From the NCBI GenBank assembly GCA_937895785.1, contig CALBKW010000023.1, positions 1 through 32,503 of the forward strand: a stretch of DNA of 32,503 bases. The letters are read 5' to 3'. Made by a program: the position numbers and the translations under genes. This document shows positions 1 through 8,837 of the stretch, piece by piece. Within the stretch, counting starts at the first letter, position 1, and the number at the start of each line of letters is the position of its first letter. Below the pieces are notes generated by a model. That model had not been told where the DNA came from, made no database searches, and was given only the letters and a program-made list of their open reading frames with translations. The stretch is from an uncultured Candidatus Melainabacteria bacterium (GTDB taxonomy: Bacteria > Cyanobacteriota > Vampirovibrionia > Gastranaerophilales > Gastranaerophilaceae).

Positions 1-796
1 CCTCTAAATTTGAATGTTGAAGCGGTAAATCAATATATTTAACAACTTTGTCTAAACGTGCAATTGCATCTAATAATTCATCATTTACGAATGTTGGATA
101 AGCATACATAATTCTAATCCAAGCAATTCCGTCGATTTTATTTAATTCTTCCAATAATTTTGGTAATGTTGGTTTTCCATACAAATCAACGCCGTAACTT
201 GTTGTGTCTTGTGCGATTAATACAATTTCTGTAACACCTTTGTCAGCAAGTTTTTTAGCTTCTTTTACAACATCTTCAATCTTTCTTGAATGACATTTAC
301 CACGTAACTTTGGAATAATGCAATATCCGCAATTGTAGTTACAACCGTCTGCAATTTTGATGTAAGAACTTGCTCCAACAGTAATTTGCTGACGTTCAAC
401 TTGCTCTGGATAGCAATATGAAGGCATTTCAGATACATTTGAAATATAATCGTCACCTTTTAATAATTTGTCTACAGTTTCGGCAATTTCAGTAAAATCA
501 GTTGTTCCTAACATTGCAACAACTTCAGGAATTGCATCTTTTAATTCTTCTTTATGCTTTTGTGGCAAACAACCAGTTACAATAACCTTTTTACCCTCAT
601 CAACTAATTTCAATATAGAATCAACTGATTCTTTTTCTGCATCATGAATAAATGAGCAGGTATTTACAATGCAAACCTCCGCATCTGAGTCGTCGAGTGT
701 AATTTCGTAACCTTTATCAGCCAAAATACCTAACATTAACTCAGAATCTACCAAGTTTTTTGCACAACCATGATTTACTAATGCGATTTTTGTCAT
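1..796 (-). CDS. rimO: Ribosomal protein uS12 methylthiotransferase RimO (N-terminal part)
   Basis: Radical-SAM enzyme of the MiaB/RimO family, which adds a methylthio group to an aspartate of ribosomal protein S12. I translated the minus strand from the ATG at 796: 265 codons are open and the gene runs off the window at base 1, so the C-terminal third with the TRAM domain is missing. The N-terminal UPF0004 domain begins MTKIALVNHGCAKNLVDSE, the RimO-type signature, with further cluster cysteines in VNTCSF and TGCLPQ. The radical-SAM motif CNYNCGYC (CxxxCxxC) follows near residue 153, and IAQDTTSYG is the stretch that separates RimO from MiaB. The start has a good Shine-Dalgarno (GAGGT, 5 nt upstream on the minus strand). 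The gene is divergent from rmuC; a TAAAAT -10 candidate lies at 818-823. Confidence 0.93.
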   Translation of the reverse strand, partial: MTKIALVNHGCAKNLVDSELMLGILADKGYEITLDDSDAEVCIVNTCSFIHDAEKESVDSILKLVDEGKKVIVTGCLPQKHKEELKDAIPEVVAMLGTTDFTEIAETVDKLLKGDDYISNVSEMPSYCYPEQVERQQITVGASSYIKIADGCNYNCGYCIIPKLRGKCHSRKIEDVVKEAKKLADKGVTEIVLIAQDTTSYGVDLYGKPTLPKLLEELNKIDGIAWIRIMYAYPTFVNDELLDAIARLDKVVKYIDLPLQHSNLE

Positions 797-848
797 ATTT
801 ACCTCTTTTTTTTAACTATTTTAGCATAGAAAATCCATACGACCTCAT

Positions 849-876
849 TTGTCGGTACGATAGTTTATGCTATAAT
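849..876 (+). promoter_or_regulatory. rmuC promoter candidate
   Basis: TTGTCG at 849-854 and a perfect TATAAT at 871-876, spacer 16. The predicted start is near 883, right at the Shine-Dalgarno AAAGGAG (882-888), so the leader would be only about 12 nt. Seen by eye; the -35 is weak. Confidence 0.5.
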
Positions 877-894
877 CAAAGAAAGGAGATATGT

Positions 895-1971
895 ATGGAT
901 ATTATTTTATTTTTAGCTGGATTTTTAACAGGTGCTATCCTTGTTGCTGTAATTTTCGTGATTGTAAACAACAAGGGAAAAAACTCTACAGATGCACTTA
1001 TGAAACAAATGGAGCTTTATTTTGAAAATACCGCAAATAAAATCTTTGAAGAAAGTTCAGCAAAATTTTCTAATACAAATAAAGAAAAATTAGACGACTT
1101 TTTCTCAAAATTCAAAGAAAAAATCGAAGATTTTGAAAAACGTACAAACGAAAAATTCAAAAATGAAGACGAAAATTTTGTAAAATTCGACCAAAATATT
1201 CGCCAATTCATTGAAGCTGGTTCAAAAATTGCGCAAGATACAAGCAATTTAACACAAATTATGAAATCGGATAACCGTACACAAGGGCAATGGGGAGAAA
1301 TCGTCTTAGAACGAGTCCTAGAAGCCTCAGGTTTAAGAAAAGATGAAGAATATTTCATTCAAAAAGCAGACACAGTTGAAGGTCGCCCAGATGCAATTGT
1401 AAAATTACCAGAAAATAAATGCGTAATGATTGATGCAAAAACATCTTTAGCTTCCTTTTCTGCATATTTACAAGCTGAAAGCGAAGAAGAAAAATTACAA
1501 CATTTAAAAGAATTTAAAGACTCAACAAAATCTCATATTGCAGGTTTAACAAAACGTGATTACAAACCAAGTGATGACAGTCTTTCACCTGAATATATTT
1601 TAATGTTCATTCCAATTGAAAGCTGTTACTCTCTAATGTTCTGTGACGACAATTATTTGTGGGATTTAGCTTGGAAAAACCATATCATGCCAGTTTCACC
1701 ATCAACACTTTTGGCAAGCTTGAAAATCATAAATGCTTTTTTAGTTGTAAATCGTCAAAACGAAAATGCACAAGAAATCTCACGACTTGCAACAAAAATG
1801 TTAGATAAATTTTCTGATATGGTTAAAAATATTCGTCAAGCACGCGAAAAAATTGATACAGGTTTAAAACAATTAGACGGTCGCGATAGCATTATTGTTA
1901 ATGCAGAAAAAATGACCGAATTAGGAGCTAAAATTAACAAACCACTTCCAGAACCTGAAAATAAAAACTAA
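895..1971 (+). CDS. rmuC: DNA recombination protein RmuC
   Basis: RmuC family, a membrane-anchored coiled-coil protein with a PD-(D/E)XK nuclease-like core, thought to limit inversions and rearrangements at short repeats. I start it at ATG 895 because AAAGGAGAT sits just upstream; the reading frame stays open to 760 but those 45 codons are AT-rich, lack a ribosome site and cover the promoter. The 358-aa product has a TM helix at about residues 4-24, a charged coiled coil to about 120, then the conserved RmuC core containing GQWGEIVLERVLEASGL and, later, DAIVKLPENKCVMIDAKTS (the D...DAK motif of the nuclease fold). It is shorter than E. coli RmuC, mainly in the coiled coil. Single-gene unit, divergent from rimO and closed by a 17-bp hairpin. 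Confidence 0.92.
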   Translation: MDIILFLAGFLTGAILVAVIFVIVNNKGKNSTDALMKQMELYFENTANKIFEESSAKFSNTNKEKLDDFFSKFKEKIEDFEKRTNEKFKNEDENFVKFDQNIRQFIEAGSKIAQDTSNLTQIMKSDNRTQGQWGEIVLERVLEASGLRKDEEYFIQKADTVEGRPDAIVKLPENKCVMIDAKTSLASFSAYLQAESEEEKLQHLKEFKDSTKSHIAGLTKRDYKPSDDSLSPEYILMFIPIESCYSLMFCDDNYLWDLAWKNHIMPVSPSTLLASLKIINAFLVVNRQNENAQEISRLATKMLDKFSDMVKNIRQAREKIDTGLKQLDGRDSIIVNAEKMTELGAKINKPLPEPENKN

Positions 1972-1990
1972 GAATAATATAAGTAATTAA

Positions 1991-2029
1991 CAAAGAGGCG
2001 CGGTTTCCAAAAGAAACCGCGCCTCTTTG
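1991..2029 (+). terminator. Hairpin after rmuC
   Basis: Perfect 17-bp inverted repeat (1991-2007 with 2013-2029), loop of 5 nt, beginning 20 nt after the rmuC stop. The stem core is GC-rich (GGCGCGG/CCGCGCC) and its base is AT. Only TTTGTTTG follows, so the U-tract is weak. Confidence 0.8.
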
Positions 2030-2076
2030 TTTGCGAATTTAAAGTTAAATTTTTGTAAAACTTTGTTAACAACCCC

Positions 2077-2104
2077 TAAAGTTTAACGACAAAATTTCCG
2101 AATA
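2077..2104 (+). promoter_or_regulatory. Possible sigma-28 (FliA-type) promoter
   Basis: TAAAGTTT at 2077-2084 matches the sigma-28 -35 box exactly. TCCGAATA at 2097-2104 matches 5 of 8 positions of GCCGATAA, including the CCGA core. The spacing is one base longer than the usual E. coli arrangement. A start near 2110 would give a 26-nt leader to ATG 2136. No convincing sigma-70 promoter is visible here. Confidence 0.35.
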
Positions 2105-2135
2105 CATACATGTGTGAAAAAGAAAGTGTGTCGTT

Positions 2136-2699
2136 ATGGAAGTAAATGCTATTTCATCTGTAAATATGTATCAAACAACAGCCGTTCATTCAGTTGGCGC
2201 TGTTCAAATGGGTACATTAAGCGAAGAAACTATCCGTAAATTAAAAGAATTGGGCATTGACCCAAATACGGTAAAAAACGAAGCTGAAGCTCAAGCATTA
2301 ATCGCACAAGCTCAAAAAGCTAAACAAAACAGTCATGGCGAAAAAGTCCAAGGAAAAACTGATATTCAAATGCAATCAATGAAAGAAAAATCAGAAGACT
2401 TGGGTAAAAAAATGGAAGATTTAGCTGAAAAATTAGGCATTACACTTTCAAAAACAGATAGTGCTAAGGTTTCTATTGAAAAACTTGAACAAGCCGTTAA
2501 ATCTGTTGCAGAACCAAATGCAATGAATAAGGTTGGTACAGTAACAGACAAAAAAATTGATGAAAAACCTGAAAACTTAAAAACAGATTTACAAGACATT
2601 AAAACAAAATACGAAGAAGTAGAGAGAGCTAAAAATACGGCGTTTGCTGGACAAGATATGATGGCAATGCTAAACAAAATGGCATTAGGTATTTCATAA
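2136..2699 (+). CDS. Unrecognised 187-aa coiled-coil protein
   Basis: I do not recognise a family. The protein begins MEVNAISSVNMYQTT, has no signal peptide or membrane helix, and is rich in Lys, Glu, Ala and Gln with long amphipathic helical stretches at about residues 75-125 and 145-170. SEETIRKLKELGIDPNTV near residue 29 resembles the short helix-hairpin segments seen in many small soluble proteins. The C-terminus (AGQDMMAMLNKMALGIS) is Met-rich and hydrophobic. The ATG at 2136 has only a weak AGAAAG upstream. A sigma-28-like promoter precedes it; the N-terminus loosely recalls small flagellar proteins such as FlaG, so a role tied to motility is possible but unproven. It is a single-gene unit between two hairpins. 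Confidence 0.75.
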   Translation: MEVNAISSVNMYQTTAVHSVGAVQMGTLSEETIRKLKELGIDPNTVKNEAEAQALIAQAQKAKQNSHGEKVQGKTDIQMQSMKEKSEDLGKKMEDLAEKLGITLSKTDSAKVSIEKLEQAVKSVAEPNAMNKVGTVTDKKIDEKPENLKTDLQDIKTKYEEVERAKNTAFAGQDMMAMLNKMALGIS

Positions 2700-2749
2700 A
2701 TAAGAAGAGATGAAGAAGTAATAAAACCCACATAGAAGACGAAGAAAAA

Positions 2750-2784
2750 GGCGCTGTTACAAAAGTACACTTTGTAACAGCGCC
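2750..2784. terminator. GC-rich hairpin between the 187-aa gene and asmA
   Basis: Perfect 14-bp stem (2750-2763 with 2771-2784), 7-nt loop, with GGCGCTG/CAGCGCC at the base. On the plus strand no U-tract follows. On the minus strand the stem is followed by TTTTTCTTC, as if built to stop minus-strand or bidirectional transcription. Confidence 0.6.
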
Positions 2785-2799
2785 ACCTCATGTTTAATG

Positions 2800-2805
2800 T
2801 ATAAT
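2800..2805 (+). promoter_or_regulatory. -10 element of the asmA-family gene
   Basis: Perfect TATAAT preceded directly by TG. The same TGTATAAT string occurs before galE and the zinc-ribbon gene. No clear -35 is visible; that position falls inside the preceding hairpin. Confidence 0.45.
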
Positions 2806-2836
2806 TAAAATACACTAGACGAAAGGATTTTTTAAA

Positions 2837-5800
2837 ATGAGAAAAGGGTTAATTATAGCAGGCTCTATTTTAGGGGCTATTTTGGCTATTTTATATATTG
2901 GATTTTTGTTTGTATTGCCAAACGTAATAGACTTGAATAATTATAAACCAATGGTTCAAGAGTTAGTGAAAGCTCAAATTCCATTGAATGTAGACTTTAA
3001 AAATGCAAAAATCAGCGTGACTCCGCTTCTTTCTGTTGGGGTTAGAGCCGAAGATTTGAGCGTTAAATTTGAAGACGGCAAAACTTTATTTTCAGCAGAT
3101 AAAGCAAATGTTAGAGTTGCTCTACCTAGCTTATTAGCAATGACCGTAAAGGTTTCAACAGCAGAAGTTGAAAATCCTTATGTTGATTTTACAATCATTG
3201 ATGGCAAACAATTCAAAATTTTAACCCTTGTGGAAGAAATGCTCCAAACTCAAAAAGATAGTCAAAAAGCAAAAGAACCTCAAGAAACACCTTGGATTGC
3301 AAAATATATTAGAATAAAAGTTCCAAATGTAAAATTAAAGAATTACAAAGTTTTAGTTAACGATGAAAAATCAAAACACAACTTGCAATTAAGCGGTGAA
3401 TTGTTAAATCTAGGTTATTTCAATGGTAAAACTGCAAAGGTTAAAACAGTCGTAGAATTAACAAGTGACGGACAAAAGAATATTGTTGCAGATATTAATA
3501 TCAACACTTTCTTGCCTCCAGTTGAACCATCTTTGGACGAAGAAGATGATCAACCTGAAAAGATTGAACTACCTTTCATTAACCCTGTTTTGATGTATCA
3601 AAAATATGACTTAAAATCTAATGTTGCAACAAAATTAAAAATCCGCGAAAATGACGGATTGTATAAACTTTACGGCTTTGTAAACGTTGATAACACAACT
3701 TTAAGATTGTCTAAATACCAATTGCCAGAATGTTATTTCCATGGCAAATTCAGAGGTACAAAAGCCGTTGTAGATACGGATATTTCCGTAACAAAAGATG
3801 AAAAATTACAACTAAATGGTATGTTTGATTACGGCAAAAACAAAAAACTTGATATGCACGTAAATTCAGACAAAATCCACGTCCAAAACCTAATTATGGT
3901 TTCAAAAGCATTCTTGGACTCAATTCAAGTAAGAAACAGCCTTGATACCCTAAAAGGACAAGGTTATTTTGAAGCTAACGCAAACATAAAAACAAACTTT
4001 AAAAAACTAATTTCAGACGGTAGTATCCTCGTAAAAGACGGTGCTGTTACAAACAAATTTAGCGGTTTAGGTTTCACAAAAACAAACATAAACTTGTTAT
4101 TTGACAATAACATTCTTGATATTAAAAATTCCTCAACTCTTATCAACAAAGCACCGTTAAAAATTGACGGCAAGATTGACGAAAAATCTAATATTGACAT
4201 CGCAATTCTTGCGGATAATGTGCCTGTTAGAGGCTTGTACCACGCATTTGCACCACAAGACTTGAAGGACACACTTGATATTTATTCGGGCTTTTTAACA
4301 GTTGATACAACTGTTAAGGGTGAATTAAAACAAGCTATAGGTAAGTTAAATTTAAGACTTACAAACCTTGTTGTAAACAGCGATGCATTCAAAATTACTA
4401 ACAATGATGCAGAAGTTAATATGCTTGTAGACAAAACAATTTCCAAAATAGACATTTTGAACAAAGGGTTGAATGTCACTCTACTTCAATCAAATTCAAC
4501 AATTTTTGATAACCATTTAAACATACAAATTCTTGGCTCAAAAATGACAATTGACCCGACAGAATTGCTTATCAATAAAGGCTCTATCGTCACTGTTAAA
4601 GGTACGATTGACTCAAACAAAAAAGAACCTATTTTTGATATTGATGCAAAAGGTTCGCTTGATGCAATTGATTTAAGACAATTTGCAGGTGATGATGTTA
4701 CTGGATACATAGATGCAAAAGGTTCATTGCCAATGACTCTTTCTGTAAACGGTAATATGAAACGTCAAGACATGGTGCTTAGAGTTCTAACATCTCCTGC
4801 AAACTATGTTACACCTATTCATTTAAAAGAAATGAAGGGAAAAAATGGCTTATTCCAAGCTAAAATTGACTTCAAAGGTAACCGTCTAAAAATCAAACAA
4901 ACAGGCTTGTTCAACAGAACTACTAAAACGGATGATAAAGGCAACGTAACTGAACACCTTGATGAAATTTTCGGAGTTTCAGGCACAATCACAAGCCTTC
5001 AATCAGCACCTTTTATAAACGTTATAAAACTAGCTATTCCAAAGAATTTGAACGGTTCTCTCCATGTATTCAGAAACTCTGGTTTTACAATTCCGTCAAA
5101 CTACCTTTACATCTTTGGAGAAGCTCAATCACCTTTAATTAGAGGTCAATTCGGCATTAAGAACTTGTACATAAAAGACCTATTAACAACTTTAGACGAA
5201 TTGTATTTATATTTTTCAGGCAAAAATCTTACAGTGACATCAACTAACCTTAACTTGAACGGTTCGGATGTTTCTACAGCCTTAAATTTACACCTAACTC
5301 CAGAGGATATTAACACTATTTCAAACCTTAGAGTAACTTCAAATCATATTGATTTGGATAGATTAATGATGGTTTCTAAGACGGCAACGAGGGTATTACC
5401 AAAATCAACCGCTAAAACAAACACTCAAAGTACACCTCAACAACCTGCAGATATTCCTGTTACTCTAAAAAATAGCTCAATTGCGCTTAAAAACATCAAG
5501 ACTGGTAATATAGTTTTGAAAAACACAAATTCAAAAATAGCACTTCATAAAAACATTTTCTACCTTAATAACCTTCACACACACGCATTTGACGGTAATA
5601 TTAATGGTAATATCTCAATGAACTTGCTAAACTCATTGCTAAAAATTGACCTTAGAGGTGGAAACATTAATACAGAAAAAATGCTTTGGGCAACTGCAAA
5701 TATGAAAGATACATTGAACGGTAAATTGTCGTTCACAACAAATATCTCGATTGATGGTGGAGCTACAAGCTACGAAAAACAAATGAAATCGCTAAAAGGT

Positions 5801-6622
5801 AATGTAAAATTTGCAATTCATAATGGTCAATTTGGACCTTTTGGCAAGGTTGAAAACTTAATCATGGCAGAAAACATCAGAGAATCACAATTCTTCCAAA
5901 CTGCACTTGGTGGTATTATCAACGGTTTAACAACTATTGATACAACCCACTTTAAAGAACTTAAAGGTTCACTAAGTTTCAAAAATGGTATTACAACAAT
6001 CAATCCGATAACTTCTGATGGTAACGTTTTAACACTTTATATCGCTGGTAACTTTGACTTGCTGAAAAATACAGCAGATATGAAAGTTCGTGGTCGCCTA
6101 GCATCAATGCTTTCAAATATGCTTGGACCAATTGCAAACGTAAACCCTGTAAACTTGGTAAAAGTAACCCCTGGTTTGAATGTAGCATCAGCAAAATTGT
6201 TCACAGTGTTCACTCAACCTGTTACACAGGCGGAATTAAACAAAATTCCAGCGTTTGGAAGCAAGACTGATAACCTTAATGCAACAAACTTCCAAGTTGT
6301 AATTCGAGGTGACGTTGCAAAACCTCTAAAATTAGTTAAGTCATTTAAATGGTTGGCACTTCAAGACCAAATAAACTCAGCTTCAGCGTTCGTTTCTACA
6401 CTTCCTGAACCTGAAAGCATTACAACAACTGTTGAAGAGGCACAAGCTCAAGAGGCTTATGAAGCAAAGAAAACAACAAAAATAAAGAATAAAATCTTCA
6501 AAAAAGAAGCGAAAGAAAAAGAAGCTCAAAAGACTCAAACAGAACTAGAAATGCAACAAATACAACTACAAGAAGAAAAAATCGACGAGCCTTCTAACAT
6601 CGAAGAAGCAAAAGAAGAATAA
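2837..6622 (+). CDS. AsmA family envelope protein, 1261 aa
   Basis: Large AsmA-like protein of the repeating beta-groove superfamily, whose members (AsmA, TamB, YhdP) are implicated in phospholipid transport between inner and outer membrane. An N-terminal TM helix (about residues 5-28) is followed by the typical AsmA start DLNNYKPMVQELV...ISVTPLLSVGVRAEDLSV, then roughly 1,000 residues of alternating beta-rich segments. An AsmA_2-like C-terminal region (about 940-1120) includes LRGGNINTEKMLWATANMKDTLNG-type sequence. The last 70 residues are a charged Lys/Glu/Gln tail, unusual for the family and probably disordered or coiled coil. The start has AAAGGA 10 nt upstream. It is a single-gene unit ended by a 20-bp hairpin. 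Its presence implies a double-membrane envelope. The family call is firm; the exact substrate is unknown. Confidence 0.85.
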   Translation: MRKGLIIAGSILGAILAILYIGFLFVLPNVIDLNNYKPMVQELVKAQIPLNVDFKNAKISVTPLLSVGVRAEDLSVKFEDGKTLFSADKANVRVALPSLLAMTVKVSTAEVENPYVDFTIIDGKQFKILTLVEEMLQTQKDSQKAKEPQETPWIAKYIRIKVPNVKLKNYKVLVNDEKSKHNLQLSGELLNLGYFNGKTAKVKTVVELTSDGQKNIVADININTFLPPVEPSLDEEDDQPEKIELPFINPVLMYQKYDLKSNVATKLKIRENDGLYKLYGFVNVDNTTLRLSKYQLPECYFHGKFRGTKAVVDTDISVTKDEKLQLNGMFDYGKNKKLDMHVNSDKIHVQNLIMVSKAFLDSIQVRNSLDTLKGQGYFEANANIKTNFKKLISDGSILVKDGAVTNKFSGLGFTKTNINLLFDNNILDIKNSSTLINKAPLKIDGKIDEKSNIDIAILADNVPVRGLYHAFAPQDLKDTLDIYSGFLTVDTTVKGELKQAIGKLNLRLTNLVVNSDAFKITNNDAEVNMLVDKTISKIDILNKGLNVTLLQSNSTIFDNHLNIQILGSKMTIDPTELLINKGSIVTVKGTIDSNKKEPIFDIDAKGSLDAIDLRQFAGDDVTGYIDAKGSLPMTLSVNGNMKRQDMVLRVLTSPANYVTPIHLKEMKGKNGLFQAKIDFKGNRLKIKQTGLFNRTTKTDDKGNVTEHLDEIFGVSGTITSLQSAPFINVIKLAIPKNLNGSLHVFRNSGFTIPSNYLYIFGEAQSPLIRGQFGIKNLYIKDLLTTLDELYLYFSGKNLTVTSTNLNLNGSDVSTALNLHLTPEDINTISNLRVTSNHIDLDRLMMVSKTATRVLPKSTAKTNTQSTPQQPADIPVTLKNSSIALKNIKTGNIVLKNTNSKIALHKNIFYLNNLHTHAFDGNINGNISMNLLNSLLKIDLRGGNINTEKMLWATANMKDTLNGKLSFTTNISIDGGATSYEKQMKSLKGNVKFAIHNGQFGPFGKVENLIMAENIRESQFFQTALGGIINGLTTIDTTHFKELKGSLSFKNGITTINPITSDGNVLTLYIAGNFDLLKNTADMKVRGRLASMLSNMLGPIANVNPVNLVKVTPGLNVASAKLFTVFTQPVTQAELNKIPAFGSKTDNLNATNFQVVIRGDVAKPLKLVKSFKWLALQDQINSASAFVSTLPEPESITTTVEEAQAQEAYEAKKTTKIKNKIFKKEAKEKEAQKTQTELEMQQIQLQEEKIDEPSNIEEAKEE

Positions 6623-6633
6623 TTCTTATGATT

Positions 6634-6676
6634 ACAACAAGAAGGCGGGTTCTTTCAGAACCCGCCTTCTTGTTGT
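6634..6676 (+). terminator. 20-bp perfect hairpin after asmA
   Basis: Perfect 20-bp inverted repeat (6634-6653 with 6657-6676) with a 3-nt loop, beginning 12 nt after the stop codon. The core is GGCGGG/CCCGCC. Its U-tract is poor (TTGTTGTTAAC lies partly within the stem), yet the stem is very stable. Confidence 0.8.
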
Positions 6677-6687
6677 TAACTTTGCAC

Positions 6688-6749
6688 TTGACATTCTAAA
6701 ATTTTTTACGCTAAAATATATTACAAATGAAATATATTTCTTTTGTAAT
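6688..6749 (+). promoter_or_regulatory. marR promoter with probable self-operator
   Basis: TTGACA at 6688-6693 and TAAAAT at 6712-6717 (spacer 18). Just downstream, over the predicted start site, ATTACAAA (6720-6727) and TTTGTAAT (6742-6749) form an 8-bp inverted repeat. A second overlapping pair, AAATATATT (6714-6722) with AATATATTT (6731-6739), covers the -10. A MarR dimer bound here would block its own operon, the usual autoregulatory arrangement for the family. Confidence 0.55.
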
Positions 6750-6763
6750 AATAAGAGGTAAGT

Positions 6764-7219
6764 ATGCATAAAAATTCACCTTACAATGAGTCGTTGTTTT
6801 TTAAAATAGAACAAATTTCTAAATATATTCAAGAAGACTACATCTCAAAATACAATCAAAAAATCACACATGACGAGTTTAGGGTTATTGATATCATTAA
6901 CTACAACCCAGATATTTGTCAAAGAGATTTAGCAAAATTAGCACTTAGAGATTGCGTAAAAATTGGTAGAATTTTAGACAGCCTAGAGAAAAAGGGATAT
7001 ATCCAAAGATTTAATGACACAAAAGGTAAAAGGCTTGTAAAAAAAATGAAACTTACAGAGGAAGGTTTAAATTTTTATAAGGAAATGATTGCTAAAATAG
7101 AGCCAGAAACCGATAAATTCCTAAATCAGATTTTCACAAAAAACGAATTAAAAGAATTTAAAAACTATTTAAACAAATTAGATAATGCATTAGCAAGCTC
7201 AATAAAAGTCGAAGTATAA
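6764..7219 (+). CDS. MarR-family transcriptional regulator
   Basis: Winged-helix regulator of 151 aa, the usual MarR length. Helical N-terminal dimerisation segment (residues 1-35), then the wHTH: ITHDEFRVIDIINYNPDICQRDLAKL (helices 2-3), CVKIGRILDSLEKKGYIQR (recognition helix and start of the wing), NDTKGKRLVKKMKLTEEG (wing), followed by C-terminal dimerisation helices. The wing carries the family-typical basic residues. ATG 6764 has GAGG 5 nt upstream. The MFS exporter starts 28 nt after its stop, so this is very likely a local repressor of a drug or metabolite efflux operon, relieved by ligand binding. The inducer cannot be read from sequence. Confidence 0.88.
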   Translation: MHKNSPYNESLFFKIEQISKYIQEDYISKYNQKITHDEFRVIDIINYNPDICQRDLAKLALRDCVKIGRILDSLEKKGYIQRFNDTKGKRLVKKMKLTEEGLNFYKEMIAKIEPETDKFLNQIFTKNELKEFKNYLNKLDNALASSIKVEV

Positions 7220-7247
7220 AACAAAATAACAAATAGAAAGAAATAAA

Positions 7248-8789
7248 ATGGAAAGTTGGAAGCCGAAATATAGCCCTTGGGTCACAGCGTGGCCTGTCTT
7301 GATGGCAGTATTTATGTTCGCATTAAATGAAACAATTTCAAACGTAGCATTAGCATATATAGCTGGCTCACTGTCGATAAGCATGAATGAATCAACTTGG
7401 ATTATTACAAGTTACCTAATGGCTAGTGGCATTGCGATTGCTTTAGTTGGATTTATGACAAAACTTTTGGGCAGGAAAACACTACTTATTTGCGCAGTAC
7501 TAATGTTTACCATATCCTCTTTATTCTGTGCGTGCTCTCAATCTATGGTAATGATGGTTTTATCCCGATTTTTGCAAGGTATTGGTGGTGGCGCACTTTT
7601 ACCTCTAGGTCAAGCTATCATTTTAGAAACATTTCCACCTAACGAAAGACAAAAAGCAATGGCTGTATTTGGTCTAGTATTTATTATTGCACCAATTATT
7701 GGCCCTATTCTTGGAGGGTGGATTACTGAAAATTACTGTTGGCAATGGATTTTCATTATTGATATACCATTAGGCATAATTTGTGCATTGTGGATTAATA
7801 AAATTGTCGAAGACCCGCCTTATGCAAGAAAACAAAAGAATGTCCTTATTGATTATAAAGGAATTACATTTTTATCCTTGTGGCTAATCTCAATGCAAGT
7901 TGTTCTTGATAAAGGTAACGATGCCGATTGGTTTGGTTCAACTTGGATTTGTTGGTTAACTGCATTTTCGGTAATTTGTGCAATTATATTTTTTATTACA
8001 CAATTTAGTAAACAAAATAAAGAACCTCTTTTAAATTTAAAGATACTTTTTGACGGAACATATTTCTGGGGGACTTTCATTCAAGTAATTTTAATGGCTG
8101 TATTTTTAGCTTCTGCAACTCTTTTGCCGTCCATGTTACAGAACCTTATGGGATATACATCATATTTGAGCGGTCTTTCTCTTGGTACTCGTGGAGTTGG
8201 AAACATCATTGCACTCATCACTTATTTTATAATTTCTAAAAAGCTTGGTGATAGAAGAATCGCAGCAATTGGGTTATTTTTTCTAGGATTAGGCAGTTGG
8301 TATTTTGGAATGATTAATCTAGAGATAAATTTATCCTCAATCGCATTTCCAAATATTTGCTACGGTATAGGAATTTTCTTTGCCTTAACTCCTCTTGTTC
8401 CGCTATCGTGCTGTACCTTAGATAATAAAGAACTTACAAATGCTTCAAGTTTGCAAAATTTATTAAAAAATACGGGTGGTGCTATCGGCACATCTATATC
8501 AACAACAATGATTTCTAGATTTTCACAAGTTCATCAAAATATGATGGTAGGTCATCTAAATTTTTCAAATGATGTTTACATTGAAAAATTAAATTCTTCA
8601 ATTCAGAATTTATCTAGTATTCATGATGTGAGTACAGCCTACATGATGGCACAAGGTCAAATGTATAATGAACTTATAAAACAATCTCACTTGTGGGGAT
8701 ATATTGACACATTTAGGTGGTTCGCCGTTGCTACATTCTTGTTAATTCCTCTATTGTTGTTTATAAAAAAAACAAAACAAATTAACTAA
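7248..8789 (+). CDS. DHA2-type (EmrB/QacA) MFS multidrug exporter
   Basis: 513-aa integral membrane transporter of the 14-TM drug:H+ antiporter family 2. The N-terminus shows the EmrB-like block ETISNVALAYIAGSLSISM...STWIITSYLMASG; motif A follows as GFMTKLLGRKTLL, and RFLQGIGGGALLPLGQAI is motif B. IIGPILGGWITENYCWQWIF is the antiporter motif C region typical of exporters. Length and helix count fit EmrB. No EmrA (HlyD-type) adaptor or TolC gene is next to it, so it may work alone as a single-membrane pump or use a partner elsewhere. The ATG at 7248 has only a weak AAAGAAAT site and probably depends on translation of marR upstream. Substrate unknown; expression is likely under the MarR protein. 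Confidence 0.88.
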   Translation: MESWKPKYSPWVTAWPVLMAVFMFALNETISNVALAYIAGSLSISMNESTWIITSYLMASGIAIALVGFMTKLLGRKTLLICAVLMFTISSLFCACSQSMVMMVLSRFLQGIGGGALLPLGQAIILETFPPNERQKAMAVFGLVFIIAPIIGPILGGWITENYCWQWIFIIDIPLGIICALWINKIVEDPPYARKQKNVLIDYKGITFLSLWLISMQVVLDKGNDADWFGSTWICWLTAFSVICAIIFFITQFSKQNKEPLLNLKILFDGTYFWGTFIQVILMAVFLASATLLPSMLQNLMGYTSYLSGLSLGTRGVGNIIALITYFIISKKLGDRRIAAIGLFFLGLGSWYFGMINLEINLSSIAFPNICYGIGIFFALTPLVPLSCCTLDNKELTNASSLQNLLKNTGGAIGTSISTTMISRFSQVHQNMMVGHLNFSNDVYIEKLNSSIQNLSSIHDVSTAYMMAQGQMYNELIKQSHLWGYIDTFRWFAVATFLLIPLLLFIKKTKQIN

Positions 8790-8792
8790 AAA

Positions 8793-8825
8793 AATAGGCG
8801 CCGTTTCTTTGAAACGGCGCCTATT
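8793..8825. terminator. Shared terminator between MFS gene and TSCPD gene
   Basis: Perfect 15-bp stem (8793-8807 with 8811-8825), 3-nt loop, stem core GGCGCCG/CGGCGCC. On the minus strand it is followed by seven T residues, so it is a textbook intrinsic terminator for the minus-strand TSCPD gene. It also lies 4 nt after the MFS stop and probably serves both. Confidence 0.85.
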
Positions 8826-8837
8826 CAAAAATAAAAC

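Noticed and set aside
760..894. Upstream extension of rmuC to 760
   Set aside because: It overlaps rimO and the rmuC promoter and has no ribosome site; ATG 895 has AAAGGAG.
2084..2136. Inverted repeat TAACGACA / TGTCGTTA around the leader and start codon of the 187-aa gene
   Set aside because: If the sigma-28-like promoter is used, the left arm is upstream of the transcript, and the loop is 37 nt; an 8-bp repeat this far apart can arise by chance.
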